This document shows positions 33,683 to 42,816 of a stretch of DNA of 48,327 nucleotides, one piece after another. The number at the start of each line of letters is the position of its first letter. Position 1 is the first letter of the stretch. The translations under genes were made by a program, and so were the position numbers. The DNA comes from Alphaproteobacteria bacterium HGW-Alphaproteobacteria-3 (GTDB lineage Bacteria > Pseudomonadota > Alphaproteobacteria > Parvibaculales > Parvibaculaceae), in assembly GCA_002842875.1 (NCBI GenBank), contig PHEF01000008.1, positions 1 through 48,327 on the forward strand, read 5' to 3'. The notes below the pieces were generated by a model. That model was not told the origin of the DNA and made no database searches. It worked only from the letters and a program-made list of their open reading frames with translations.

Positions 33683-36600
33683 CTAACCGCTCGTCAACGC
33701 ACGACCGGAGGAACGGCGCTCATAGAATGCATTCACGACACAGGACCATTTGACGTTCATGACCCCGTCAATTCCCCGGCCCAGGTCCCAGACGACGGTG
33801 TCTCCATTCTCGAGTTTTGCTTTCACAAACCGGTCGTGAAGATCACCGCCAACCCGTCGCGACCTTTGCGTCAAATGAAGGGGAATAGTGGCAAGCACCC
33901 GCTTCCATTGCGTCTCAATGTCGTCCCGCTGATCTCGCGTGCTCTCTCTGGACTGTATGGAGTCCGCATCGAAAGCGACGATCTGCACCGTCCCAATTCT
34001 GCCCGCCAGTCGCTCGAAACGGACGATGAAATTGAGCAGACGCGCCCGCGACCTTTCATCGGCGCAGCAATAAGGGTCCTGAATCTCCAGGCGCGCAATG
34101 GCTGCATCGCGTGCGTATTGTTCGAAGATCGCCCAATCGCGCGGTCCATACTGCTCAAAGACGACACGCTGCAGGTTCGCTGCGCGCGCTTCGGCTGCCT
34201 CAACAGGAGTTGGAAGCGACAGGATCGGACGACGATTGCCCGTGACCAGAGACTCGGTCGCTTCACCGTCTCCGGTCGGCGCTTGCGGCGCCTCGAGGGG
34301 CTCGCCTCCGTGGTCCAACGCTTTACCAGTTGCAGCGCTGTCGTGGCCCTCCGATTCCTGCGCTTCATCCGAATCCGCGCCCGTCGATTGCTCTTCGGTT
34401 TGGTTCACCGTTGGCTCAGAGGAGCTTGCGGCGGGCACACCCTCGCCTGGCAAATTGCCCGAGCGTCCGTCGAGCACATCCGAAAGCAACTCTTCGATGT
34501 CACTGTCGCTTTCAGGGGGAACGAGAAGGCCGCGGCTCAGCGAACGTTTGCGTTCCATGAGCGCACCCAGTCGCTTATCGAAGCTCGAAGGGCCGATGGC
34601 GTCATCGGGATGAACCGCCATGGGAATGTGGATGGTGACCGGCTTGGTCTGTCCAATGCGATAGGCACGATCGGTCGCCTGGTCTTCAACCGCCGGATTC
34701 CACCACCGCGACAAGTGAATGACGTTATTGGCAGCCGTAATCGTCAGCCCCACGCCACCCGCCTTTGGCGACAGAATGAGGACATCAAAGGGAGCGAGTG
34801 AGCTTTGAAACGCAGCCACGATGTCCTGACGCTGGTGACCGGCCACTCTTCCGTTGATGACCATCGGACGGCGTTCAAGTCCAAAGCGTTCCTGTATCGC
34901 CATGGCGAGGAACGCTTGCATCTCCAGATCCTCGCAGAAGAGAAGGGCCTTTTCCTTTCGTTCCCGAATCTCAATCAGGATTTCAAACGTCTTCTTAAGT
35001 CGCGCAGATTGGCCGATGTAGTTGTCGATGTCGTTGACGCCGCGTGGCGGTGCGGGATGCAAAGATGTGCCGCGAAGCATATGCAGCACCTTCAGCATCG
35101 CCCCCTTCTCTCCGCTCTCACGTAGCGCCCGAGCTCTAGCCAGAACCAGATCGTACGCCTGGGCTTGAGCGGGAGGCATTTCCACCGCATATTTGCGGGC
35201 TCGCTTCTCGGGCAGCCCTGTCAGGATGTCGTCCTTCATCCGACGAAGCATGAAGGGAGGCAGCTCTCCATCTCGGCCAACAAGCCGCCGCTGAAGTTCC
35301 CCAAGCCGCTCGAAGTTTGTCGATGGATAGTTCGATTCAAAGTCTCGGCTCGATCCCAGAAATCCTGGGTATACCGTGTCGGCAATCGACCAGAGATCCT
35401 GCAGCCGGTTTTCTACCGGCGTTCCGGTCATGGCGATCTGCAAGCGACCATTGAGCGCTTTTGCCGCTCGTGTCATCTGACTGGCCGGGTTCTTCAGCTT
35501 CTGAATTTCGTCGTAGACGATTGCGGCAAAGGGTATACGAGCAAAGCTCATGTGGTAGTCGCGCATGGTTTCGTAGGTGGTCAGGACGATTCCCGCGCCC
35601 TCCCATGCCGATACATCGAGGCGAGACGTGCCACCGCGAATATCATTTCCCGCAGCCAAACGATAACCCCGGAGATTTGTGCCGAACGCCTCTACCACTG
35701 GCCCGATCAGGTTTGGTTCGATGTGCTGAGCCAGCTCCGCCTGCCAGTTCTTGAGAAGACCGGTCGGGGCGACAATAAGGATCGGTTTCGCGTGACCCGC
35801 GCTGTGGCGAAGCCACAGCAAGAACATCAACGCCTGAAATGTCTTTCCCAGGCCCATATCGTCGGCGAGAAGAACCCCTGGGATCTTGCGTTCCCACGCC
35901 TCGGTTAGCCAAGCGAAGGCGGCGAGCTGATGCTGCTTCGGTGTAGATCTAAGGCCATCAGGAAGTCCTGGGACGACGAACGGAGCCGCCTCCCCTTTGG
36001 GTCTTGGCAGGCGGGCATAGTCGAGTTGCTCGAAGTTCTGTCCGACCTGGAGAAAGAAGGTCTCCGTTGAATCGGACTCTGCTTCATTTCCTGGACTCCC
36101 ACGCATTTCAGCTTCGATCTGATGTTCCAGATCGGTGATCGCACGCGCGGACTGAAGGGTCGCATGAGTGGCAGGAATTGTCTCATCTTGCCAATTGATG
36201 GTGTCACTGCCCGCGTTGATGGCTTTTTCGACTTCACCAGCGATGATCTCGGCTTCTCCCGGAGCAAGCTCGATGTGACGGGTATCGGGCGGATCACCAA
36301 CTCGCAGCCCAAAGCTTTCCGGAAGCCAGCTGTTCGGCTTTGGCTTGATCCATGGAAGGACAGGCTTCTGCCAGACTTCGATGCCGCTGACGCGCTCTGA
36401 AAACTGCTGTGTCTCGATAAAAAGACGATCGGCCGCTTCATCATCGTCGCCTGTATCGAGATGCAATTCCTCGCGCAGGACTCGTTGCGGTGAGCAGAGA
36501 AAGTCACGCTTCTCCTGCGGTGAGGCTCCTTGCTTGGCGCGCACCACGTCCAACGCCCTTCCAAGAAGAGGATCGAGGAAAAGAAGCGTTCCGTCCGTGA

Positions 36601-37402
36601 GCAGATAGCTCCGTCGCCCTCCGTCCTGGCCTCGGAATCTGCGCTGAAAATACTGCGTGTCAGAAGTGGTCAACAGGGATGCTTTGTCCTCATCGACAAG
36701 GTCACCTTCAGCGGTTTCTATCACCCCCCGCCCGAACAGGACTGGGTCGAAATCGAACCGGCCGTGGTCGGTCTTGGCAGCAAGGGAGAAGTTCGCCGCG
36801 TACGCAATACGGACGCGTTCTAGGAAGCCGTCCGCCTCGATTCCGGGTCCAATCGCTTCACCGAGTTGCGCCCGGAGCTCCGCGAAGGCGGCCCTACGCT
36901 CGTCGGGCCCTGAGGCAGAATTTACTCCCAGAGCAGCTTTGAAAGCAGAGAAGATTGGTTCCGGAAGCCTCCCAACGCGGTCACCTTCGCGGGCACGCGC
37001 CCCCAAGACGTTCGCCCGAACCGGCAAACCACCACGACGGATCCACTTCGCGTCCACCCTGATCGTGCCCTCGGCAAGAGATCCGCTGGAGTTTAGCTGG
37101 AGCGTCAGGGTCGTGACCGGTGGCAAACCCAATGCGAATGCGTCGGCCTCATCCAGTCGGGCGACGACGCGGGCGGGCACTGTCACGCCCGCTTCATCCT
37201 CGACAATCTCGTTAGCCTCGTCGAAGCTACGCGCAAGTGCCAATGCGGCTTGGCCTGCTTCAGGCGCAACTGCGGGCCAATCCGAAGTCGGAACGGCTTC
37301 GCTCTTAGTGCGCCGGAACAACCCTCCCGACTCCTCGCGCAGGAGCGTGATTGTCTCATCCCCTTTTTCATTTTGGCTTGCGACAAACTTTGTGCTCATC
37401 AT
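33683..37402 (-). CDS. zorD: ZorD, SNF2-type ATPase with extra C-terminal PLD-like domain
   Basis: 1239 residues. A large N-terminal region (about 1-480) precedes an SNF2 helicase: Walker A DDMGLGKT (514-521), DEIQ (631-634), MTGTPVENRL and the late GGVGLTITAANNVIHLSRWW with DRAYRIGQ. An acidic low-complexity linker (about 970-1065) leads to a C-terminal domain of about 170 residues with EIQDPYCC, LHDRFVKA (His1189) and WDLGRGIDGV. These resemble the PLD-like MIT_C fold, which I have not seen described for ZorD. In Zorya, ZorD is the cytoplasmic ATPase that acts on invading DNA. The start overlaps the zorC stop by four bases (ATGA). Confidence 0.9.
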   Translation of the reverse strand: MMSTKFVASQNEKGDETITLLREESGGLFRRTKSEAVPTSDWPAVAPEAGQAALALARSFDEANEIVEDEAGVTVPARVVARLDEADAFALGLPPVTTLTLQLNSSGSLAEGTIRVDAKWIRRGGLPVRANVLGARAREGDRVGRLPEPIFSAFKAALGVNSASGPDERRAAFAELRAQLGEAIGPGIEADGFLERVRIAYAANFSLAAKTDHGRFDFDPVLFGRGVIETAEGDLVDEDKASLLTTSDTQYFQRRFRGQDGGRRSYLLTDGTLLFLDPLLGRALDVVRAKQGASPQEKRDFLCSPQRVLREELHLDTGDDDEAADRLFIETQQFSERVSGIEVWQKPVLPWIKPKPNSWLPESFGLRVGDPPDTRHIELAPGEAEIIAGEVEKAINAGSDTINWQDETIPATHATLQSARAITDLEHQIEAEMRGSPGNEAESDSTETFFLQVGQNFEQLDYARLPRPKGEAAPFVVPGLPDGLRSTPKQHQLAAFAWLTEAWERKIPGVLLADDMGLGKTFQALMFLLWLRHSAGHAKPILIVAPTGLLKNWQAELAQHIEPNLIGPVVEAFGTNLRGYRLAAGNDIRGGTSRLDVSAWEGAGIVLTTYETMRDYHMSFARIPFAAIVYDEIQKLKNPASQMTRAAKALNGRLQIAMTGTPVENRLQDLWSIADTVYPGFLGSSRDFESNYPSTNFERLGELQRRLVGRDGELPPFMLRRMKDDILTGLPEKRARKYAVEMPPAQAQAYDLVLARARALRESGEKGAMLKVLHMLRGTSLHPAPPRGVNDIDNYIGQSARLKKTFEILIEIRERKEKALLFCEDLEMQAFLAMAIQERFGLERRPMVINGRVAGHQRQDIVAAFQSSLAPFDVLILSPKAGGVGLTITAANNVIHLSRWWNPAVEDQATDRAYRIGQTKPVTIHIPMAVHPDDAIGPSSFDKRLGALMERKRSLSRGLLVPPESDSDIEELLSDVLDGRSGNLPGEGVPAASSSEPTVNQTEEQSTGADSDEAQESEGHDSAATGKALDHGGEPLEAPQAPTGDGEATESLVTGNRRPILSLPTPVEAAEARAANLQRVVFEQYGPRDWAIFEQYARDAAIARLEIQDPYCCADERSRARLLNFIVRFERLAGRIGTVQIVAFDADSIQSRESTRDQRDDIETQWKRVLATIPLHLTQRSRRVGGDLHDRFVKAKLENGDTVVWDLGRGIDGVMNVKWSCVVNAFYERRSSGRALTSG

Positions 37403-38796
37403 CTACCGAACCGGCTTCGCCCCCGTCCGAACTTGGGGTGGGGGATGGATGTCCTGCGGTAAATAATTTCGGCAAATTTCCCTTCCCAACCGGGACTCGC
37501 CGGAACATGAGATTCATACTCGAAATCGGCTCGGCCATCGGTGGTGCGCAGTTCGCCGCCATCATAGATGTTGGCGTAGAGCTTCGGCGCTTTTGGATCG
37601 GTATCGTTCCAGAAGCGACAGGATCCATTGTCGCTCCACTCGGAAATACGAAGATCACCGATCTGCATAATGATTGAAGACGAAGATGCAGGACCTCCTC
37701 GGATAATCGCATATTCCGGTCGCTCTCCGCTTTGCCGGATGATGCTCTCGATGCGGTTCCGGGCGCGTATCCCCAACGCCGGCCAAGCATCACTCACCAG
37801 TCCCCCATCCAGATACGCCATCCAGAATTTCTCGCGCTGAGCCCACTGATCTGGACGATCCGTTGTTTTGGCAATGGCGCGGAAGAACTCGCGCATTGCG
37901 ACTTCGGTGAGCCAACGCTTGAAGACCTTAGGAATCTCGCGAGCCCTGTCCTCTCCAATAGATTCGGCAAGCGAACGGGCGATCTGGTCCCAGCGCGCTT
38001 TCTGGAGCCTCGGATCGCCAACCTGATCCAAGAGGAACTCCGAAATCACCTTACGATGCTTCGGTGCTGGCTTTTCATTCAACCAAGGTTCGAGGAGTGC
38101 GCGTACAAGTAGATCGAGTTGACCCGCCAATGCGTCGCTGTCGAAGAGACGCAGCAAGTTGTCTTGCGGGGTTACCGCCTCTCGGGCTGGCAGCTCAGCC
38201 GTCGTCATGCAGATTGCAGCGAAGACTGCTCTGCCGAAGGCACTCGTGGCCAGATTGCTGCCAAGGCCGGTTTCTCGGAGAAGCTTCGCAACGTCTTCGA
38301 CATCGAGAGCGACAAGGTCTCGGGCAATTTTGGAGGGGCCGTGCTGAGGTCTGAAAAGCCCCCACCGTTGAGCTCTTGTGCGCCACGCCCATTCATGACG
38401 ATTAGCGGCGTCGTACGCTGCGCTGGCAAGGCTGCCGATCGCCGGTCGCTGGGCTGGAAAATACGTCAGATATCCATCGATCACGGCTTGATCTGAGCTA
38501 CGGCGCGGATCGGTCTTTGCACGACCGAGAGCAGCAAGTCCAAGAGCTTCAAACTCTGGATCGAACCATGCTCCACGTAACACGCGGTTGAGTTGAAAAC
38601 GCGGTAAGGTGTCCGCCCCCCGTTGCTCGGCCATCTGCAGGAATGGCCTCAGGTACATGGCCGGTTCAGCATCACCAATGGTCGCGTCGAGCTTGGCCAG
38701 TTGGCGCCGCAACTCGGGTTGTGTCGTCGGCGGCTTCGCCAGCCCCGACTCGGCCAGCGCCTCCATGTACGCAGTTGCGGTGCGGATGTGCGTCAC
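37399..38796 (-). CDS. zorC: ZorC, EH-signature protein
   Basis: 465 residues, mostly helical, with the EH_Signature region in the C-terminal third: FWMAYLDGGLVSDAWPALG, then SSSSIIMQIGDLRISEWSDN and GSCRFWND. ZorC is a cytoplasmic Zorya subunit thought to bind DNA and work with ZorD after the ZorAB motor is triggered. It starts at a GTG overlapping the zorB stop (GTGA) with TGAGGCG upstream. Identification rests on the signature motif and its place between zorB and zorD. Confidence 0.92.
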   Translation of the reverse strand: MTHIRTATAYMEALAESGLAKPPTTQPELRRQLAKLDATIGDAEPAMYLRPFLQMAEQRGADTLPRFQLNRVLRGAWFDPEFEALGLAALGRAKTDPRRSSDQAVIDGYLTYFPAQRPAIGSLASAAYDAANRHEWAWRTRAQRWGLFRPQHGPSKIARDLVALDVEDVAKLLRETGLGSNLATSAFGRAVFAAICMTTAELPAREAVTPQDNLLRLFDSDALAGQLDLLVRALLEPWLNEKPAPKHRKVISEFLLDQVGDPRLQKARWDQIARSLAESIGEDRAREIPKVFKRWLTEVAMREFFRAIAKTTDRPDQWAQREKFWMAYLDGGLVSDAWPALGIRARNRIESIIRQSGERPEYAIIRGGPASSSSIIMQIGDLRISEWSDNGSCRFWNDTDPKAPKLYANIYDGGELRTTDGRADFEYESHVPASPGWEGKFAEIIYRRTSIPHPKFGRGRSRFGR

Positions 38797-39521
38797 CGGC
38801 TTCGCCTCAGAATGTCAGTATCCAAGCCTTCGCCGGGCGTGGTCATCAAAAAGCGTAGATCTATCCGCCGATTACGCTTTTTTGCTTCCTCGCTATCCCC
38901 CTGCGCAATTGGGCGGTCCGGGCCATAGCCACTGAGACCGAGAATCGGTGCTGAACCTGGCTCATCCTCCGGTTTATTGCGAAAGCTATTCAGCTCCGGC
39001 TGGTTTCTCTGGAGCATAGTGAAGGTCGTTTCGGCTCGCCGAACGGATAGCCCGTAATTATTCATTGTGCCGTACATGGCATCTGAATCGGTATGGCCTT
39101 CAACGAAGACCGCGTCAATGAGATGTGGCGACCGCTCTTCCTTGCAGAGATCCGAGGCGGTGTAACAAGGGAGTATCTCCATCATTGCGCTCGCAACTTT
39201 GCTGATAGCTGCTTGACCTTTCTCATTGAGCTCCCAACGTGCCTTGTCGAAAAGGACGTCATCAGGGAGACGCAGCACCCCCGTTTGAGTGTCTATCTCG
39301 ACCTGAAGCCCCTTTTCTTTGAGCGACCTTTGGAGGTTGCTGAGGATTACAGCCCTGGTTCGGTTTGCACCTGTTAGTTCTTCGGTTTTTGACTGAAGGT
39401 TGAGAGCAAAGTAAGCCAGCAAAATAATGAATATAAGAAGCAAACCAACCATCATGTCCGTCATGGACATAAAGTAGCTTTCGCCATCTTCGGGAGGCCT
39501 TCTGCGAACGATCCCTTCCAT
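38793..39521 (-). CDS. zorB: ZorB, membrane stator subunit with OmpA-like domain
   Basis: 242 residues. One membrane helix near the N-terminus (MVGLLLIFIILLAYFALNL) is preceded by the ion-carrying aspartate Asp22 in SMTDMMVG, the MotB-type proton or sodium site. A periplasmic OmpA-like domain carries the peptidoglycan-binding pattern VEGHTDSDAM with LSVRRAETTF. With ZorA it forms a motor fixed to the cell wall. The ATG overlaps the zorA stop by one base (TAATG). All key residues of an active motor subunit appear to be present. Confidence 0.94.
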   Translation of the reverse strand: MEGIVRRRPPEDGESYFMSMTDMMVGLLLIFIILLAYFALNLQSKTEELTGANRTRAVILSNLQRSLKEKGLQVEIDTQTGVLRLPDDVLFDKARWELNEKGQAAISKVASAMMEILPCYTASDLCKEERSPHLIDAVFVEGHTDSDAMYGTMNNYGLSVRRAETTFTMLQRNQPELNSFRNKPEDEPGSAPILGLSGYGPDRPIAQGDSEEAKKRNRRIDLRFLMTTPGEGLDTDILRRSR

Positions 39522-41446
39522 TACTCAGCCGCTTCACGATTCTGGTTTGCGAGCACGCCAGCCAACTCCTCGACAGTGTCTCGGAGAGTAGTCAAAGGCT
39601 CAAGAGCTCCTGCAAGCTGTGCAACGCCGTCACCAAGGGCCTTGTCGATTTGCCCCACCCGCTCATTCAAGTTTGTCGCGTGGTTGCCTGCCGCGTCGGC
39701 AATTTTCTCAATCGCGGCACCCAAAGCTTTGTCTACTTCTTCGAACCGGGCCCGGTATTCGGCCCAAGCAGAGGATGCGGCTGTCGCCGTTTCTCGCAGT
39801 GCAGCAGCTAACTGACGCGCCTCGTCACGCGCACTCTCCGAGGATTGCGCGCTTTGGGAGACTACCGTCTCCATCGACTTTACCGCTTCAGCAATCGAAG
39901 CGGCCGATTGCCGAACAGGCGCGACGGCCGACTCGACGTCATTCGCTACAGTTCCGAACGCCGCTGCAAGTTCACTGGACCTGGACGCCACCTGTTCAAT
40001 CGCTCTGGCGTGGTCGCCTATTGCACTTTGCGCACTGGAGAGTCGGTCGGCAGACGAGGTGATTGCGCTGCCTGCATCCATCATGCTTATCACAAGCGGA
40101 GCACCGGCCTGGTTGAAGCGTTCAACGAACTCCGAGAACGATTTCTCCACGGCCTCCTGTCCGACTCTCGCCGCATCATTTGCTGCCTTGGCCGACGCCT
40201 CTCCCATTTGAGTAGCCGCAGAAGCAAGGCCAGCCTTCATTTCGTCAAGCGTACCACCAAGATTTCCCAGCAACTCGCTCATACGCTGGCGAGCGAGTTC
40301 ACTCGCTTGTTCGTTCTCTTCCCGCATTCGATTTGCGACCACACCGAAATTACGATTGAGCTCACCAAAAGCCGTCCGCATTTCTTCGGATGCCTGACCA
40401 AACCGGCGTACGGCTTCCTCGATCTGACGGTCAGCCTCACCCGTCTGCTTCTCAATCCGGTCGGACATCGTCGTCATCGAAGCCGACATCGCTCCAATTG
40501 CATCGGCCAGACCAGCCATCTCCGCTCCAGCGCTGGAGGTGATCGCTTCGCGGACAGCCTCGCCACCTCCGCCACTAATCTTGTCGATCCCCTGTTGGAT
40601 GGAGCCTAGATGCGTAATCATCGGCGCCATTTGTCTTTCGAGCGCACCGTCGAGGGCCGCCGCCATCTGCTCCGAAAATGTTCGAAGTGCAGGGGTTTGC
40701 TCTCGAAGCTGCTCGAGCTGGTCGGCCGCTATTCGCTGCGGCGGCAGGTAGATCATCCCATGCTCCAGTTTGTCGCAAAGCATGGCGAGTCCGTCGTTTA
40801 TGCGCTTGCTGAACCGATAATCAAAGGACCGCAAGAAGATCGACGCGACGATGCCGCCTACCGATGCCCAAAACTTGGCGCCCGCAACCTTCATCAGAGC
40901 GTTAAGCTGCTCCTGCATAGCGCCTGTTCCGCCGCTGAAATCCAGAGTCGACAGCGCCGCAATGATTCCGAGGAAAGTTATGAGAAGGCCAACAGCGATG
41001 AAAATGTTTGCGAACCAGTTGAGGCCGCGATGACGATCACCCAGATTGAGAAAGAAATGCTCGGGGCGCGCCGCGTTCTGAAGGATATCGGTTGACGGAT
41101 CGACAATCGTTTCGCGAAATTCTTCCCATGCCCTACGAAGCGGAAGCGCTTCGCTGTCCCCCGCCTCCATCATCCGTTGATCGATTTCGTTGAACCGCCG
41201 AGCGAACTCCAGCCGAGCCGCGTCCGCATCCGTCTTCCCACCCCCGGTCACTTCATTAAGAAGACCCATGCGGGAGTCCAGCGCCTTAACGAGGCTTGCG
41301 TGATACTTCCAACGGTAGATGACTATGATGAGGATGGCTGCTCCAACCAGAGCAAATGCAATGAATGCCGCCATTGCATTCCCAATGTGCGGGATTCCAG
41401 TAAAGAAATAGATCAGCCCGTGACCGAGTCGTTCACTAATATCCAC
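39521..41446 (-). CDS. zorA: ZorA, MotA/ExbB-like motor subunit with long tail
   Basis: 641 residues from the chosen GTG. The membrane part has segments FIAFALVGAAILIIVIYRW, FANIFIAVGLLITFLGIIAA and AKFWASVGGIVASIFL, the MotA/TolQ/ExbB layout. About 350 residues of alanine-rich coiled coil follow in the cytoplasm, the long tail that carries the signal in Zorya type I. An open frame runs 40 codons further upstream, but those residues are not like ZorA. The GTG at 41446 puts VDISERLGHGLIYFFTG at the N-terminus, as in relatives. It is the first gene of zorABCD; the promoter should lie in 41447-41700. Confidence 0.93.
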   Translation of the reverse strand: MDISERLGHGLIYFFTGIPHIGNAMAAFIAFALVGAAILIIVIYRWKYHASLVKALDSRMGLLNEVTGGGKTDADAARLEFARRFNEIDQRMMEAGDSEALPLRRAWEEFRETIVDPSTDILQNAARPEHFFLNLGDRHRGLNWFANIFIAVGLLITFLGIIAALSTLDFSGGTGAMQEQLNALMKVAGAKFWASVGGIVASIFLRSFDYRFSKRINDGLAMLCDKLEHGMIYLPPQRIAADQLEQLREQTPALRTFSEQMAAALDGALERQMAPMITHLGSIQQGIDKISGGGGEAVREAITSSAGAEMAGLADAIGAMSASMTTMSDRIEKQTGEADRQIEEAVRRFGQASEEMRTAFGELNRNFGVVANRMREENEQASELARQRMSELLGNLGGTLDEMKAGLASAATQMGEASAKAANDAARVGQEAVEKSFSEFVERFNQAGAPLVISMMDAGSAITSSADRLSSAQSAIGDHARAIEQVASRSSELAAAFGTVANDVESAVAPVRQSAASIAEAVKSMETVVSQSAQSSESARDEARQLAAALRETATAASSAWAEYRARFEEVDKALGAAIEKIADAAGNHATNLNERVGQIDKALGDGVAQLAGALEPLTTLRDTVEELAGVLANQNREAAE

Positions 41447-41917
41447 GAAGCCCCCGAAGTCCGTATATGATCGCGAGCTTCCATGTTCCAGTGCGAAGCA
41501 GAACAGACTGGTGAACCAGCGCCGAATAAGAAGCCCCGAAAGATCACACGGTACCGAACACTGCACGCCGCGCCAAGGCAGCTTGATGCCAATTTCAGAC
41601 CTTTGCTGGTCTGCGGGTATCTACTGTACTTTGACCTGCGCGCCGTTTCGGCTTTGCCCGGCGTGTTGCGGCTACCGCCAGGATCTTGGTCGCTTGGCGT
41701 CTTTGAGCAAAAAGGAGGATGCACGCTCGCTTACCCGTGAATCCATGCTTCAGGTGTCCCGGCACAATCCTGTCACACTTGGCACACTTTTTAGGCCTTC
41801 GAAGCGCCGTTTCTTGACAACTTGGTCCGCACACGTCAGAAACCTAACCCGTTGGCGTTACAGCACTTTTCGGAATTCTGCGATCTAGGGCTGGGTCTGC
41901 TCACGTGGCTTAGCTTG
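41447..41917. other. Non-coding stretch between zorA and the right att site
   Basis: About 470 bp without a convincing gene; short open frames on both strands have no ribosome site. It should contain the zorA promoter, which I cannot pin down. GGCACACTTTT at 41781-41791 repeats a sequence found at 24976-24986 just before the integrase, so this end may keep part of the original element terminus. Confidence 0.6.
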
Positions 41918-41967
41918 GTGTTCACATCGCTGGGGTCACTGGTTCGAGTCCAGTACCGTCCACCATT
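41918..41967. repeat. attR: partial copy of tRNA-Val 3' end
   Basis: A 50-bp copy of the tRNA 3' half, 49 of 50 identical to 24856-24905, marks the right end of the island. The 5' half of the tRNA is absent, so this copy is not a functional tRNA. Confidence 0.95.
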
Positions 41968-41998
41968 CTTCCCTCATCGCAGCCGGGAAAAACGCCGT

Positions 41999-42697
41999 TC
42001 AGCCGGCGGCGTCCGTCTGTCCGAAGTGCTGCGGCAGCAGCCGCGCAAGCGCTGCCGGAAACGCGTCGAAATGATCGATCACGGCATCCGCGCCGAGTTC
42101 GGGCACCGGTATGCGCGTATAGCCGAAGCTGACGCAGATCGACGGCAGCCCCGCGTTCTTCGCGGCGTCGATATCCGTCTCGCTGTCGCCCACCATCACG
42201 GCATCCGCGCGCGCGCCGCCGAGCAGGCGGATCGCCTCGAACAGATGTTCGGGATCGGGTTTCTTCACCGGCAGCGTGTCGCCGCCGATCACGACCGGAA
42301 AGTAGTGTTCGATGCCGAGCATGCCGAGCAGCTTCCGCGACAGGTCCTCCACCTTGTTCGTGCAAACCGCCATCAGCGCGCCGCGTTCCGACAGCATGTC
42401 GAGCTGGTCGCGCACGCCGGGCCAGAGCTTCGTGTGGTCGGCGATATGCCGTCCGTAATAGTCGATGAATTCCTCGAAGCCGAGGTCGAGCATCGCCGCG
42501 CTTGCCGGCTCGCCCGTTTCGCCGAAGCCCCGCTCCAATAGCAACCGCGCGCCGCCGCCGACCAGGTGGCGCACCCGTTCGTTGGGCACGCGCGCGCGCC
42601 CGTGCATTTCGAGGATCACGTTCAGCGTCTCGCAGAGGTCCGCCGCCGTATCGGCGAGCGTGCCGTCGAGATCGAAGAGAAGGACAGGGCGGGACAT
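41999..42697 (-). CDS. gph: HAD phosphatase, phosphoglycolate phosphatase-like
   Basis: 232 residues of the HAD fold with all four motifs: nucleophile FDLDGTLADT (Asp9), the second motif CTNK, the lysine in VKKPDPEHL and the metal-binding GDSETDIDAAKNAG. Length and sequence fit phosphoglycolate phosphatase, which removes 2-phosphoglycolate formed by DNA repair or oxygenase side reactions. Related HAD enzymes act on other sugar phosphates, so the substrate is likely but not certain. It is the first chromosomal gene right of the island. Confidence 0.85.
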   Translation of the reverse strand: MSRPVLLFDLDGTLADTAADLCETLNVILEMHGRARVPNERVRHLVGGGARLLLERGFGETGEPASAAMLDLGFEEFIDYYGRHIADHTKLWPGVRDQLDMLSERGALMAVCTNKVEDLSRKLLGMLGIEHYFPVVIGGDTLPVKKPDPEHLFEAIRLLGGARADAVMVGDSETDIDAAKNAGLPSICVSFGYTRIPVPELGADAVIDHFDAFPAALARLLPQHFGQTDAAG

Positions 42698-42816
42698 GGG
42701 GCGCAACCGGCGGGAAAATGGAACCCGGTCTCTCTCGCATGGCCGTCTCCGGCTGGCAAGGCCCGCGTTATCCGCACATCGTGGAAGTCCGCTACGACTT
42801 CGTGCTCGACTGAGTT

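Larger units (their letters stand above)
24856..41967. mobile_element. Integrated defence island at tRNA-Val
   Basis: The region between the two att copies is about 17 kb and contains an integrase remnant beside the tRNA and two multigene defence-type operons arranged tail to tail. No conjugation, replication or phage structural genes are visible. The chromosomal housekeeping genes resume directly after the right repeat. With the integrase broken, the element is probably fixed unless a related integrase acts on its ends. Confidence 0.9.

Noticed and set aside
33638..34801. 387-residue plus-strand frame after the GIY-YIG gene
   Set aside because: It lies antisense inside zorD and has no recognisable motif.
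41483..41888. Plus-strand frames of 85 and 125 residues between zorA and attR
   Set aside because: No ribosome site, atypical composition, and overlap with the expected zorA promoter region.
42713..42813. Short plus-strand frame ending GPRYPHIVEVRYDFVLD between gph and the DUF2817 gene
   Set aside because: Too short, no separate ribosome site, and sandwiched between minus-strand genes; no support beyond an open frame.
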